Source: Crotophaga sulcirostris (Eukaryota > Chordata > Aves > Cuculiformes > Crotophagidae). From it: a stretch of DNA of 64,000 bases. Where the stretch lies: positions 226,701-290,700 of the forward strand of contig VYZB01000237.1 in assembly GCA_013397455.1 (NCBI GenBank), read 5' to 3'. Positions 12,739 through 25,944 of this stretch are shown one piece after another (the first letter of the stretch is position 1; each line of letters starts with the position of its first letter). Both the position numbers and the translations under genes were made by a program. Under the pieces are notes generated by a model. That model had not been told where the DNA came from, searched no databases, and saw only the letters and a program-made list of their open reading frames with translations.

Positions 12739-13698
12739 AAAATCATAGAATTGCTTAGTTGGAAAAGACCTTTGAGATCATTGAGTCCAACCATACCTAT
12801 CCACTGCTAAATCATATCCTTAAGCGCTTCATCTACCCATCTTTTGAAAATGTCCAGGGATGGTGACTCAACCACCTCCCTGGGCAGCCTGTTCCCATGT
12901 CTGACCACTTTTTCAGTGAAGAAATTTTTCCTACTGTCTAAACTGAACCTCCCCTGGTGCAACTTATGGCCATTACATCTCATCCTACCACCTGTCACTT
13001 GGGATAACAGATCAACACTAACCTCGCAAGAACCTCCTTTCAGGCAGTTGTAGCCAGTGATGAGGTCTCCCTTCAGTCTCCTCTTCTCTAGGATAAACAG
13101 CCCCAGTTCCCTCAGCCGCTCCTCATAAGACTTGTTCTCTAGCCCTTTCACCAACTTTGTTGCCCTTCTCTGGATGCTATCCAGCACCTCAATGTCCTTC
13201 TTGTAGAGAGACCCAGAACTGAACACAATACTGGAGGTGTGGCCTCACCAGTGCCAAATATAGGGGCACAATCACTGCCCTGCTCCTGCTGGCCACGCTG
13301 TTTCTGATATAGGCCAAGATGACATTGATCACCTTGGCCACCTGGACACACTGCTGGCTCATATTCATCCAGCTGTCAACCAACACCCCCAGGTCCTTCT
13401 CTGCCAGGCAGCTCTCCAGCTATTCTCCCCCAAGCCTGTAACATTGCATGGGGTTGTTGTGCCCCAAGTGCAGGACCTGGCACTTGACCTTGTTGAACCT
13501 CGTCCTATTGGTCTCAGCCCATCAATCCAGCCTGTCCAGATCACTCTGTACAGTTTTCCGTCCCCTCAAGCAGATCAACAATCCCCCCAGCTTAGTGTCA
13601 TCAACAAACTTGCTAAGGGTGCACTCAATACTCTGGTCCGGCTCATTGATAAAAATATCAGACAGGACTGGACCCAACACTGAGCCTTGGGGAACTCA
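12739..13698 (-). mobile_element. CR1 LINE, about 960 bp, 5'-truncated
   Basis: A minus-strand CR1 beginning at its 3' end (reverse of the ATTCTATGATT terminus, at about 12741) and running back into the RT core, where it is truncated at about 13698. The RT catalytic box reads FVDDTKL on the minus strand at about 13590-13611, so both catalytic aspartates are kept. The frame at 12807-13226 holds the C-terminal blocks ([20 protein letters not shown] and later [20 protein letters not shown]). Frame breaks separate the pieces. 5' truncation of this kind is normal for target-primed reverse transcription. Confidence 0.95.
12807..13226 (-). pseudogene. CR1 ORF2 C-terminal region, 139-codon remnant
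   Basis: The longest coherent CR1 frame in the window. It is the region after the RT core and runs to a stop just before the 3' UTR. It keeps the conserved [14 protein letters not shown] and [14 protein letters not shown] blocks. It has no promoter or start of its own; it is part of the element at 12739-13698. Confidence 0.88.
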
Positions 13699-14680
13699 TA
13701 TTTTTGTTCAACATAAATCAATTACTAAATCAGCCACAGAACAGATAATTGTGATCTAATTGCGTACTGATTCACTTAAATAAAAAGTACAAAGTGCCAT
13801 CTTAACATTTTAAACATAATTATCACACATGTAAGTAATTACAAAAAAATTAAATTATAAAAAGGTTTCAGGCAGGAAAACTGGAGGTATGGGAAAGCTG
13901 AAAATAAAAGAGAATATTTAGTGCCTGAAGAAACTCTTTAAACTGTGTTAAAAGTTGACAGAAGTGGAGAGAGTACGACTATAAAACACTAGGACTTCTT
14001 GTGTATTTCATTATGGAGCTGAGCAGGCAGAATTGAGATCAATTATTTCAATAGACTTTGGATCAGGGCATGGATAATTTTAGAATAAATTATTTGAATG
14101 AATTACTCCTGAAATATTTATTTATCATTTATTCCTTTTCTGGAGAGGATAAGAGAACTTAAAATGTATGGCTTCTTTAAAGTTTTGGGATAATATATGC
14201 ATGAATAATTTTTCCATTATTTACATTCCTTTATGAGCACAGCTTCAAATTTATCATACTGACTGCATGAAGTATTTCTGCACAACTTGTTTGACTCCAA
14301 AAGTTAGTAAATGAATGACTTAAACTTCTTCGGAAAAAAAATGATCCTGAACTATACTGGATTTCTACTATGTTTCTGAAAGGAGAAAAGTGAAATGGCT
14401 TTTTTCATGAGTGAAAATGACAGCATATGGGAGAGTACGATTTTACAGAGCAACAATAAAGAGAATATCTTACAGAACACCTTTTTAAAAGGAAAATAAT
14501 ACAAAATACTTTCAACTTTTTCAACATAAAGATCCCATTATTCTACCATAATAAAGTATATTTACAGAAAGGAATGGAAAAGCATGTGAGCTATGCATCA
14601 AGATTTGGCTTTGTGCAAAAGAAACTGGCTATATCCCCAAAATAAGCTGAGTGAAGGTTAGAACTATAATAATAGAAATG
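13699..14680. other. AT-rich non-coding DNA
   Basis: Nothing recognised. Confidence 0.55.
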
Positions 14681-15268
14681 TGTCGTGTGTTGACCCTAGC
14701 TGGACCCCAGGTGCCCACTGAAGCCATTCTATTACTCCCCTCCTTAGCTGGACAGATGAGAGAAAATATAACAAAAGGCTCGGGGATAGAGATAAGGGCA
14801 GGGAGAGATCATTCAGCAATTGCCATAATGGGCAAACTCAGATTCAACCAGGTAAAACGTTTAATTTATTACCAACCAAATCACAGTAGGAAAATGGGAA
14901 GTAAAAAAAATCTTAGAACACCTTCCCCCAACCCCTCTCTTCTTCCCAGACTTAACTTTAATCCTGAATTCTCTACCTCCTCCCCACCAGCGGCAGAGTG
15001 GGACAGAAAGTGGGGGTTGTGGTCAGTTCATCACACGTGGTCTCTGCCACTGCTTTCTCCTCAGGGGGACAACTCCTCAAAGTCCAGCATTGGGTTCCTC
15101 CCATGGGAGACAGTCCACCATGAACTTGTCCAACACGAGTCCTTCCCAAGGGCTGCAGTTCTTCACGAACTGCTCCAGTGTGGGTCCTTTCTACAGGGTG
15201 CAGCCCTTGAGGAACAGACAGTTACAAGGTGGCTTCCCCATAGGGTTACAAGTCCTGCTAACAAACTT
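14681..15268 (-). mobile_element. Endogenous retrovirus LTR, 3' part, truncated
   Basis: I recognise this as an avian ERV LTR in antisense. The plus-strand text starts TGTCGTGTGTTGACCCTAGC at 14681, the reverse complement of an LTR 3' end closing in CA. A minus-strand AATAAA at 14865-14870 sits where the polyadenylation signal is expected. Further right, degenerate 45-bp modules at 15119-15163 and 15164-15208 repeat the theme of this LTR's U3/R region. The LTR's 5' part is missing, cut at about 15268 where CR1 sequence begins. No internal gag, pol or env sequence is attached. The family name is not certain. Confidence 0.8.
15119..15208. repeat. Two degenerate 45-bp tandem modules inside the LTR
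   Basis: Two adjacent 45-bp units, 15119-15163 and 15164-15208, share the pattern 'gaact-tccag/a-gtccttt/cc-ggg-tgcag'. A shorter unit may precede them at about 15080-15118 and a decayed one may follow. The lack of stops across these modules creates part of the spurious 264-codon plus-strand frame. Confidence 0.75.
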
Positions 15269-15642
15269 ACCCCAGTTCCCTCAGCCACTCCTCATAGGAC
15301 TTGTTCTCCAGCCCCTTCATCAACCTCATTGCCCTTCTCTGGACACGCTCCAACACCTCAATGTCCTTCTTGTAATGAGGGGCTCAGAACTGAACCAGGA
15401 CTTGAGGTGTGGCCTCACCAGTGTCGAGTACAGGGGCACAATTAGTGCCCTGCTCTATTGTTTCTGATACAGGCCAAGGTGCCATTGGCCACCTTGGTCA
15501 CCTGGGCCACTGTTGACTCATATTCAGCTGACTGTCAACCAACACCATCAGGTCCTTCTCTGACAGGCAACTCTCCAGTCATTGTTCCCCAAGGCTGTAA
15601 CACTGCATAGGGTTGTTGTGCACCAAGTGCAGGACCCTGCAT
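15269..15642 (-). mobile_element. CR1 LINE fragment, internal, both ends lost
   Basis: Minus-strand CR1 ORF2 text, from 'cccagttccctcagccactc' at 15271 to the 'ttgttgtgcaccaagtgcag' region near 15632. It matches the middle of the element at 12739-13698. It lacks the CR1 3' end, so it cannot be a simple insertion. It starts exactly where the LTR stops. Confidence 0.9.
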
Positions 15643-16011
15643 CTCCAGAGATGGTGACTCAACCACCTCCCTGCAAAACCTATTCAATGTTTGACAACCC
15701 TTTCAGTAAAGAAATTCCTTCTTTCATCCAACTTAAATCTCCCCTAGTGCATTTTGAGGTCATTTCACCTTGTACTGTCATTATCTACCAGGGAGAATAG
15801 ACCAACATCCACCTTGCTGCAACCTCATTTTAGGTAGTTGTAGAGAGTGATAAGGTATCCTCTCAATTTCTTTTTCTCCAGACTAAACAATCCCAGCTCC
15901 CTCTACAGCTCCTTATAAGGCTTGTTTTCCAGCCCCTTCATCAGCTTTGTTGCCCTTCTCTGGACACGCTCCAGCATCTCAGTGTTCTTTTTGTAGTGAG
16001 GGGTCCAGAAG
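15643..16011 (-). mobile_element. CR1 LINE fragment, second copy, same strand
   Basis: A second minus-strand CR1 ORF2 stretch directly follows the first. It restarts nearer the 3' end ('atggtgactcaaccacctcc' at 15651) and repeats the segment around 'ctccagccccttcatcagct' already present in the first fragment. It ends at about 16011 in the 'tttttgtagtgaggggtcca' block. It also lacks the 3' terminal octamers. Confidence 0.9.
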
Positions 16012-17346
16012 TGTCTTGTGCTGTAAGTACAAAAATCACACATTTGCTGTTTGCTTTGTATTTTCTATCTTCTTTAGACAGTTTTACAGTGCCTTTCATA
16101 CTTAAGGCTACTAATTCTTGGCATAAATCCTTAGCTATGGTGGACCTGCAGTGTTTCACATCAGTGGCGTTTGGGCATGCCACTGAGCATTCGGTATAAA
16201 ACTCTACATTCTAATGAAAAACTAGACAGAATACTCCCAGCCAGCAGCCTAGTGTCCTAATATAGTCTGCTGTATGACCTAGAATAATTCACTGCATATT
16301 GTTTCTGTTACCCTTGTAAGCATACACTATACTGAACTTCTTTCCTCATGCTTTGGCCTTAAGTGAATATTAGGTGAATGTGTGGTGATCTATGCATACA
16401 CAACACTCTATTTGGCTATGTTTTTGCTCCTGCATGCTGCTGTAAATTAACAATGAGGTTCCTTCTACTAATTTCTTCCATTTGAGATTGCACCTATAAA
16501 TGTTTTGGTAATCTTTCTGCCCGTTATAATAAAGTTCCAATACTGTCCTTTTTCTTCTTTTCAAGTTCTGTTCTGGGGCATGATAAATCATTCTCCTAAC
16601 CAGTCACTTTTCATTTGTGTTTTATCTCCTCACACTGAACCAATATGTTGTACTGAAGTGTCATGTTGGGATGTGTTATCATATACGTGTAACTAAATGT
16701 GACATAACACAACGATAAAGGGTAGATGGAATTGCTCCCATTTCCAAACCAGGAAATTATTGTCACTGTGAATATGCATTCATGGAACACGCTTTTGACC
16801 TGCAATAAATGCCCACTCTCATGTTTATTCCTGTCTTATATAAGTATAAAGAAGCCAGAGAAAAATGGAGTCACATATGTATCATCCTCAGATGCCTCTT
16901 CTCTTTATGAATCCAAATGCTACTATTCTTACAACACTTTATACTGATCAGAATCTACCAGCTTAGAAGTGAATCAAAGCTGTCTGACAGCTGCTTTGCA
17001 AATTCCCAGGTGTAAATAGTTACAATTAAACACAAAGAAGGAGGAACCGATCTACAAATCTGGACCCGAAAGACTTAAGTCATGATCTACTGAAGATGCC
17101 CTATGGAATTTTAAGGAAGTTACATGGTATGGAATTCATTTACTGAAACAATTTGTCCACCTCATTCCTTTCTACTTTCAAAGAAGAGACACACAAACTT
17201 ATACTTCTTATCATCCTTATAACCTCTGAGGTATATCCTTTCTTTCTGCTCAGCATAGAGAAAATCTAGATGACCAGTTGTGAATATGTGCCTTAAACTC
17301 AATTGTTCCATTTCAGTTGCCTTAATGTAAAGAAACTATCTCGTGT

Positions 17347-17378
17347 CTCACTTTTACTCATCCTCACTTTTACCCATC
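17347..17378. repeat. 16-bp tandem duplication
   Basis: Units 17347-17362 and 17363-17378 are identical except for one T/C difference (ctcacttttactcatc). Confidence 0.9.
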
Positions 17379-18525
17379 TTTCAAATGGGCATACTATCTA
17401 TTCTTGACTCCAGAGGGGTGTTATCAGACTGTAACTATGGCATTCTAAATTTCAAAGCTAATGAGACAATTGTCTGTAACAAATAAAACATAAGCAAGTT
17501 AGTATGAAAAAACAGGAGTGCTGAGGTATTTTTGAGTTGAGTTAGGAGTTATAAGAAAATAACTTTTTAGTCAGAAGGAGGTATAGAAATGCTTGTAGGC
17601 ACTTTGCCATTCTGCTCATCAAGATTACTAGAGGATTAACTGAAATATTTAAACCAGATTTCTTTTTGTTTTATCAAATTTAATAGGGGCATTTTTAACT
17701 ATATTCACCTGGAGAGTACTCTTACAGATGCCTAGGGAAAAAGAAATTAAAAAAAAAAGAGGAAAAAACATTAATTGCCATTAATTTGGCAGAAACATGA
17801 GAAAGACCACACTCTGGTCTTTTTCTCTGAGCATGCACAGCGAACAATCTTTCTTCCTACCACCAAAATTCCTATGTAAATTCACATATTTGCATAGGAT
17901 GCTAGTAGCAAAGAGCATCTTCCCTGCTAGCTGTCAGCACATGCATTTCAACCCCTTCTCCAAGTGTTTAGAAGACACATGGGCAGAAACTGTCAATCTG
18001 GTGAACACTTTTGATTTCCCTATAGTTTGTAGGGATAAAACACTGCAGATAATTGGTTGAAGGCATTTCAACAGTTCTTGTTATATGCAGAACCCTATGG
18101 ACCATGCGGCACAAACCTGTCATTCCGAAATAGACCTGGAGAGCACGTGCTGTTGTAATCTGTGGCTACCTACATTGTGAATAAATGATGGAAGAGATAC
18201 TTTAAAGTGCACATTACAGTGCTTACATAAGTAGGAAGTTCACTAAAAAAGTGTGTTCTCTGAATCACAAGAGCAGAGGAATAAGAGCGTATGTAGTAGA
18301 TGACATGATTTCCAAAAAGCCAACATTATCTCATGGTTCTGATGAAAACCTGACCATAAAATAACTTCTTTCCCACTTTGTCAGTACACTTATTTGAATA
18401 ATGGAATCATTAGAGTGAGATGTAATTTATTGTCTGATATATGCTTAAAAACATAACATAATGTCTTTTGTGTTTAACAGGAATATGTGTATATATGTTA
18501 ATAGAAACCATATTGGGACAGTTTA

Positions 18526-18577
18526 ATAACATTTTCTTCTGTCTTTCTAAGATAACATTTTCTTCTATCTTTCTCAG
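18526..18577. repeat. 26-bp tandem duplication
   Basis: Units 18526-18551 and 18552-18577 differ at only two positions (g/a and a/c). The pair is pyrimidine-rich on the plus strand. Confidence 0.92.
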
Positions 18578-21500
18578 ACATTACCTTATTAAAAATCATC
18601 TTGAAATGGGTTTCTCTTTTCTTGTTTGGAAGTGAAAGTCACACATACTCCTGTCTGGGACTATGTTAGATTGCTCCAAAGGTTCCACTTTGAAACCTCA
18701 AGCCAAATAAATTCTAAACCAAAAAGATTGGCATTATTCAAAGAGACACTTAGGGCATTCTTACTCACAATGCTAAAGCATCTGTCAGGAAAGGCACTGT
18801 CATTTGCCATCTGATCTAATTATTTCTGACAACAGATGTGAGCTAACTACAAAAATGTAACATCTTTAATACGCTGATCAAATTTCATTAACAAAGCATG
18901 AATACTAACGAGATTACAAAATATAGTGCTGTTTATGCTCAACCTATAAGTAAAAGTGTGATTACTTTTGGTAGGTGAAAGGGCAGGTTAATTAGAGTTA
19001 CATTGTCACTCATCAGTGTATTTAAAGTTTAATTACCATGAATGCATGACACCAACTGTTTATTAACAGTCTATGACTGTATAGCAGTTATGGTAGTTAG
19101 TACTCCTAAAACAATAAATCCCCCCATATTGTAAAGACCATCTCAAACAATATGCTTTTCTGTTTCTGCAGATGAATTCAAACTTGAATTTAGAATACAG
19201 GTCAAAAAAAGCTTTACTGTAGGCTTTATAGAATGTTTCTTAAAGACATAGAAACTCAGATAGGCAAAATGAGATTTTCATCTAATCTATTCCAGATAAT
19301 AATACCAGGGTCAGTTTAGGAAAAAGAACAAATGCCCAGAAATGAAAAAACATTTATTCTTTGTTTATCCATAATATATTTAGCTCAGTTTTATTATATC
19401 AAGCCTCCACTTCTCCAAGCACAACCATTGCCTACAACTCCTTCAGTTTAAAAAATAAAGAAATAATACATGTCTCTTTTTAAATCCTTAAAATGACAAC
19501 ACTGAGAAATTGGTTTTGCAGTAGACATATTTGATATCCATCCAAAGAAAAGTCTTTATTAACATTGCCACTGACTGATAAAATCTAATATATGTTCCTG
19601 GTTCCAGGCAAAATTCTATGAAAAATTGTACATTGCATGCATCCTTTATAAAAATATTAAATGATTTATTTTGTTCCAAGTGTTTGACTCTAGTTTAGGT
19701 GGTTAAAAATGAAATCCTTTTTAAGAAAAGAACCAGTATGTTTCACTAAGTCATTAAAATGTTACTCCAGGGTATAAAGTGATTTACTATACTTTTAAAA
19801 CAGTTTTAAGATATATGCCTCTATATTGCTATACCTTTGAATTTAATTATTATGTGCAATATACAGAATTCAAGTTACATTATAAACTGCCTTAAATGTT
19901 AACACTGTAATAAGTACCATAGATTAACTGAGAATAGCTCATGTCAACTTTTGCAATATTCTCAAAGTTACAGTGATTAGTTATGCCACGGAGCTGGCCT
20001 GTACTTGATGAATTGTGCGACATTAATGTATCCACCAAAACTGTGTCTACAAAAAAATAACTCTCTTTGAGAATAATGAGTTTGTTAGAACAATTGCATA
20101 TAATACATGCATTGGGTCTAAACCTTAACAAAATTCCTACTGCGTCAATTTTCAATTTGCCTTGAACACTCTGCATTCATAAAGTCCTGAGTACCAAACT
20201 GTGGGAATCTGACAGGCCCTGTAGTGTATCTTGAGATTTTCTAATGATAATAACAATAATGTCCTTCCTTAACATTATGTTATAAGTGAGGGTTGTTTGG
20301 TCCCCTTTGCTTCACGTTTCTGTTCCTTAAAACTTTTTTACATAAAACCTCACTAGTTAAAAAGTAGAATGTACAAACAAAAATCCATGATAGAATCAAC
20401 GGGTTGGGTTGTATTTGTGGTCATTAAATCCTCTTATTTGTGCTGCATAAGTTGTAGACATAAATGATAATCAAGTAAATGTATCTGCTCAGCTGTGAAC
20501 GCATAACTTCAAAATCTGTTCCCAACCATTCTTTGAAAAAGTGCTGATTTCTCACAACTTCCTACTCTGTAAATTGAAAGAAAACAAGTTGCAACAGATA
20601 TGAAGAATGATGACAGCTGCAGAAGCTTGTTCCGTATCAGGACTGCCTTTGGCAGTTTTCCAGTCAAATATTAATATTTTACCAGTGTCTTGGTGGAATT
20701 AATTTAGAGAAGTATTTTTAATTCTGTGTTAATCTCTCTCATGAATACAGTGATAATTTGTTACTGAGAAATATGAGTTAAAAGTGATAATTTAACTCCC
20801 TTGGATTTTGTGGCATTGTAGAACACAACTAATAAATTTTCTGAATAAAGCCATTAAGGATATAATACAAAGCAATGCAGTATAAATAAGTACTTTTGAG
20901 GATACCAGCTATGTAGGTCAACAATGGAGTCTAACTGACTGGTTCTGTCCAACTGCCATGGAACAAAGGTATAACATCTGGGAGAAGTCTACTCTAACCT
21001 TAGTAGTTCAATGAAAATTTCAAGTCTCTAAAATCTATTTTGTGTTGGGTTTTTTTTGTACTGTTTAGTGACAAAAACCACTGCTACTTAATGGCATATA
21101 TACCTTATACACCTTGAATGAATATAGAAGATACAGTATAACTCTTTTCCATCAATTTTTCCTTGAATGTGGAATACCAGTATCAACAAGGGTAACCTCA
21201 GCCTCAGTCTGCAATGCAGTGTTGAAGCGAAACGTCATAGGTGTTGGATCTCAGTATTAAACAATATATAATGGGACTCCCTCTGTTCTTAAATCTCTAT
21301 TTAGAGTCTCCTTTACTTCAGCTGTATTCTTAACTTTGTACTCTTGTCCTTAGTCTTGTATTCACAGGAATACAGCGCTACCTAACCGTCTGTTCTTTGC
21401 TACAGGCAGGAATCAGCATCTTGTAGTGAGAAAAGCAGTTGCAAAAAAAGATGGAATTCTTACTCATAAGTTCAGAGCAAGGAAAAGTTGGTTTTAAGTG

Positions 21501-23496
21501 TGATTTAATACTATTCCTGAGCTATGTAAGAAGTGTACTGTGTTCCTAAAACTGCATAGACCTTAAACATATATTCATTGTTTTTCAGTATCTTTCCTTT
21601 GTGCCTAAGTACACCGTCAGCCTCTGTTTCTGGGTGTAAAGTCCAATGTCAGGTGAATTGTTTTCTGGTCAACCTGGGAAAGTGTTTCAGTTCTTGAAAA
21701 GTCTAATACAATACTAGCTACAGGTAACACATGACAGGAAGGGCATGTTTAGAGGAGTTTTCTTGCTCTGATCTTAGAAACCAGAAGCTGAAGTAACCTT
21801 TTATGTTTTCCAAATACACTTGGTTTTATTTTCATTTCTCTATTTTTTTTTAACTGAATTCAAGTACTAAGGTAATAACATTTTCTTAAAAGGGAAGAGT
21901 TCAGTGACTTCCCCCTGTTAAAAAGACCTTTCACTAGTATAGTCTGGTCCTCACTGGCAGGTACAGAATCTTGTATGTCTCATCCAAACTGCATGCAGGT
22001 ATCACTTGAAAAGCTCTCAACTCTTTTTGTCAGAGAGACTCTCAGTGGACTCTCCATACAGTTTAAAATTGTCCAGACAGAGGTATCTCAAAAAAAACCC
22101 CAGTTTGCACAGTGAAGCTGAGAATTTTTTTTCCTCAAAGGATGACTAATGCTGAGTCACATATGATTAGAACTAGACGTAAAAACATGCTCTCTTGGAA
22201 CATTCCTTGGTAGTCAAAAGCAGTACTGTTGCTTGAAAAATAATGATATCTGGATAGTGAGACCTCTCTGCCACGTAGTCACAGAAGTATTTATAAAGTA
22301 ATTTGCCTTGCAATTCCTTGTTGTTCCTTGTTCCCTCTATATGAATGTGGAATCAAGATCAAAGGTCAACTTGTAGTTTGTGCACATTGTTATAAACTGG
22401 TGGGTTTTTTTTTCAAGAATGAATAGCTGATACAATAAACTTGCCAATAAGTCTTAGGATTTTACATTTCTTTTTTTTCAGCACATCAAATATCCAAGTT
22501 TTGTTGGTCATAGATCTCATGCGACTGAAGCAAGCTGCTTCCTTAGCCTTGGTACACCTGTAATAGATCAGCAAATTAATAAAAAGTTGTGTACGCATCC
22601 ACTCTTCTGTTCTGGTGTGCATTTGCAGCAGTAACTTCTCCTTGTCAAATTGTCTGGAAATGTTTTCCGAAGCACTAGTATAGAAAGTATTGAAACTAAA
22701 AACTTTGAAATACACTTATGCATGATGCTAGCAAGATTTTTGTTTTCTTAAAAGTGCTTTTGACTTCCTTCATTATAAAATTTTCTGCTATTGAACATAA
22801 AGTACAACATATGCATCTTCACTGACTCCACTGTTGCTGTGGTCAACAGGTGTACCTGTTTCTATTGACATTTCTGAGATGTCTTGAAATAACAATCTTT
22901 GATTAAAAAGCTTTTTGTTTGCCTTCCATTATCAGACCTTTTCAGTTTAGTTAGTTAGCTATTTGCTTGTCCTGGTGATATCATGCAATGGTAATTGGTG
23001 TATAGCTTGATTGACTTCTTTTATATTTTACATTCTTATTGGTCATTATTAGTATTTATTATTCTTGAAATTAATCAAAATGTTTTCAAAACATTGGCCA
23101 GTTGGATCAAGCTAGTGAAACTATGAATATTCTATAACTAAGAATAGTAAAGTACTTCAGTGAAGAGCTTATGAGTAACTCAAATGTGAAACAAAAACTT
23201 ATTCTAAAAATCTCATCAAACAGGTGAAACTAATAAATGTACCTTGTGTATATCAATCTTCAGATGAAAAAGGAAAAACACAATGCAGAGAGGAACTGAG
23301 TCTGTGATGTGGCAAAACTGTGACAGCTAGGACATCTAATCTCTCAGCTTAATAAAATTCACTTTACAGAAGTGTTTCTTGGTATTCGTTCTAAATCTTA
23401 CCTCTTCTTAGTGACTCCAGTTTCGTTTAGGTATATCATAATTTAATAAACTGAATAATTCCTCTTCTTGCAAGCAATTATTTCCTTTGGTTACAG

Positions 23497-23564
23497 GACA
23501 GACCTTGCAAAGAGCACTTTGACTGCAGGATGAATTCTTCTGCCCAGCATCAGCGAAAATTCAG
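23497..23564 (+). other. Candidate short exon, unassigned
   Basis: 68 bp preceded by a pyrimidine-rich acceptor (ttatttcctttggttacag) and followed by a donor match (TTCAG then GTAATG). One frame is open for 22 codons, leaving two bases at the end, and holds an ATG at 23530. The peptide is not recognised. At this length an open frame is easily chance. It could equally be a non-coding exon or nothing. Confidence 0.15.
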
Positions 23565-25844
23565 GTAATGAAGGGCCACTGGAAGTTCTTATCTTAATCC
23601 TTTGGATAAGAGTGACATGGGTTGTAGACAGGAAACTATACACCCACTCAGCTCATTTGTGTTGTCTCCAGAGTTTAAGGGTATTATGTGTTTTACAGTT
23701 CATTGTTATGGGGTAAGGTGACTGATTTAAGATGATGGGAACATTCCACGCCAAGGGAAAGTCTGGTGTTTGGAGAATAATTAACTGTACTCAGATTGTA
23801 GATCATTGTGTGCTCCTCTACTTGCTGTATCTCTTAATATTTCTTCCCCTAGATTTGTGCTAAGGGTCATGTTTTATATTCTTTGAAAATTCATGTAATA
23901 GTATATCTGGATATAAAATAGAAGAAAAAACTATTCTAACAAAAAGAATTCTACTAAAAATAATTATTAAGCTACTGAAATGGAAGCTAAAATTTAGTTA
24001 TTCATATAGGAGAAATACCTTTAACTTGCCATGAACAGAAAACTTCAAAAATTACAAGAACCATCCTGGAAAAGTGTGATGTCTCTTTTTTTTCTTTATG
24101 TAGTTTGTTTTGTTTCTTTTCATAAGTTACTTATATTTTCATAATAAATCAAGTTTTAATTGCCTTTTCAAAAAGGTATAGGGTGTGGTGACAGATTATT
24201 TTCTCACAAAACCACGGCTTCTCTTATTGAACTCATAATCAGTTCACAAAACATCTAGAAGTTACTGGAGTGGAAAGAAGAAAATTGACCATTGCATATG
24301 GTGGTCAGAAATACTTTATTAAAAATGACGCAATGTGAAAGGATTTATTTTCAAATCATGATAACTTCAAGGATTATCGTCTACAATGACCTTAAGAGAA
24401 ACAACACAAAACATGCAACTATAAGATCATGTAAATATGAAAGTTAGAACTGATGAAAAAGCATACAGTAAGGCATTTAAAGAAACATATTGTGAAAATA
24501 AATGTTTTATTTTTACTTTTAAGAATTTTGCTTAAATTTTAAAATAATATCATATTTGCATTTCAAAAAACTTTAATAAAGTAGGGCTGCAATAAATTGG
24601 GAATTGTCTTTGCAAATGAAATATTTGTTCTTAACCTTTAAATATATTTCTTTTTTATTAATCATTATATACACAGAACTACAAGGAAATAATATATTTA
24701 TGGACTATATATTTTTAAAAACTACAGTGTCACTAATTATGGGAATGAAATTATTGATGTTGTTTCCATGATTGAATATGAACCTGACCATTTTCTAACA
24801 AGAAAAATTATATGGTTATATTTAACTTCTGCATCCCCTCTAATAAAAAATGTGAAATTATTTCATAACAGCTGCAGCCTTCACTTAAAAAAAGTAAACA
24901 CTAGCACATTTGCCATCTGGTTTAGTGACTTTTTACGATAGTTAAGAGCTGTCATTTTCTGGCAACTCCAGATTTACCATCTGAAGCGACATTACAAGTC
25001 TGATTAGCTTAACACTTGTTATCTATATTGCAGAATAACAGGCTAACATTTCAAAGAAAGTCAGTACTCCAGAAGTTATTGAGAAAGAGATAAAATTAGA
25101 GTACACTAGTGGGTTCGGGAATACACCTTGTATGACTTTTTTCTATCCCTCATTGCTGTAATCCAGCTATATACCACTATAGATAAGAAAAACACTATTG
25201 CAAATATTATCAAACTAATATTAAACATTGGGTTTAGCAGGCCTTCAAGTTAATTTCACTTCATTATAAGAAAAGTTTATCAATACGTTTGTCCAGCTGT
25301 AGGTGGATGAGGGTGGGGAAAAGGCTTGCATCCCTGCATGCATGAGAGTCCTCAAATTGGCAACCTGATGTGCTACTGAAAAGGCTGGCCTAAGGATTGT
25401 GCTTTAAATTATTAAATTGAGGGCTTCTGAAATTAATGCAAATGTGTGCCTGTCTGAAGTAATTTTTGCTGTTCGTACTGAAGATATATATTCACTGGGT
25501 TCAATGTTATTAGTATCCTAGAGTTCCTGCTTTTCTATTCCCTGTCTTTCATATTTCCTGATGTGCTCATGGTGTGCCCTATGCTTGTATTTTATACATT
25601 GACTCCATTTCCCAGTATATAACATAGCTTCTGGGAATCCATTCATAATTAGAGCAGCTTAATACCCATAATAAATATTTGTAGTATAAATTATGTGATG
25701 TATGATCCTTCTCGCTATAAAATTATTTTCTTTGTGCATTTTTGACCAGCTTTAGTGGCAGTTAGAAACACCAAAATATTAATGAAATACAGTTTGCTAT
25801 AAAACTGCATGTTGCACTGAATTGTAAATTGCTTAGAGGCATGA

Positions 25845-25944
25845 TCATGGGCAACTGGCTTCAGGTGACCCTCCTTAAGCAGGGGATTCGGACCAGTTGT
25901 CCTCCAGAAGTCCCTTCCAACACCAGTCATTCTGTGATTCCGTG
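25845..25944 (+). mobile_element. CR1 LINE, 100-bp 3' end
   Basis: A plus-strand CR1 tail: 'aagcaggggattcggaccag', then 'tcccttccaacaccagtcat', then ATTCTGTGATTCCGTGA at 25928-25944, which is the terminal octamer pair. Severe 5' truncation is typical of short CR1 insertions. Confidence 0.93.

Larger units (their letters stand above)
16012..25844. other. Long AT-rich stretch without recognised genes or dispersed repeats
   Basis: Nearly 10 kb of unique-looking sequence. It holds two small tandem duplications (listed separately) and one short splice-bounded candidate at 23497-23564. Open frames such as 17797-18060 and 22413-22715 have no recognisable protein features. Conserved non-coding elements could be here but cannot be seen without alignment. 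Confidence 0.5.

Noticed and set aside
14651..15445. 264-codon plus-strand open frame as a host gene
   Set aside because: It runs antisense through an LTR and into a CR1 fragment, with no domain and no host-gene context.
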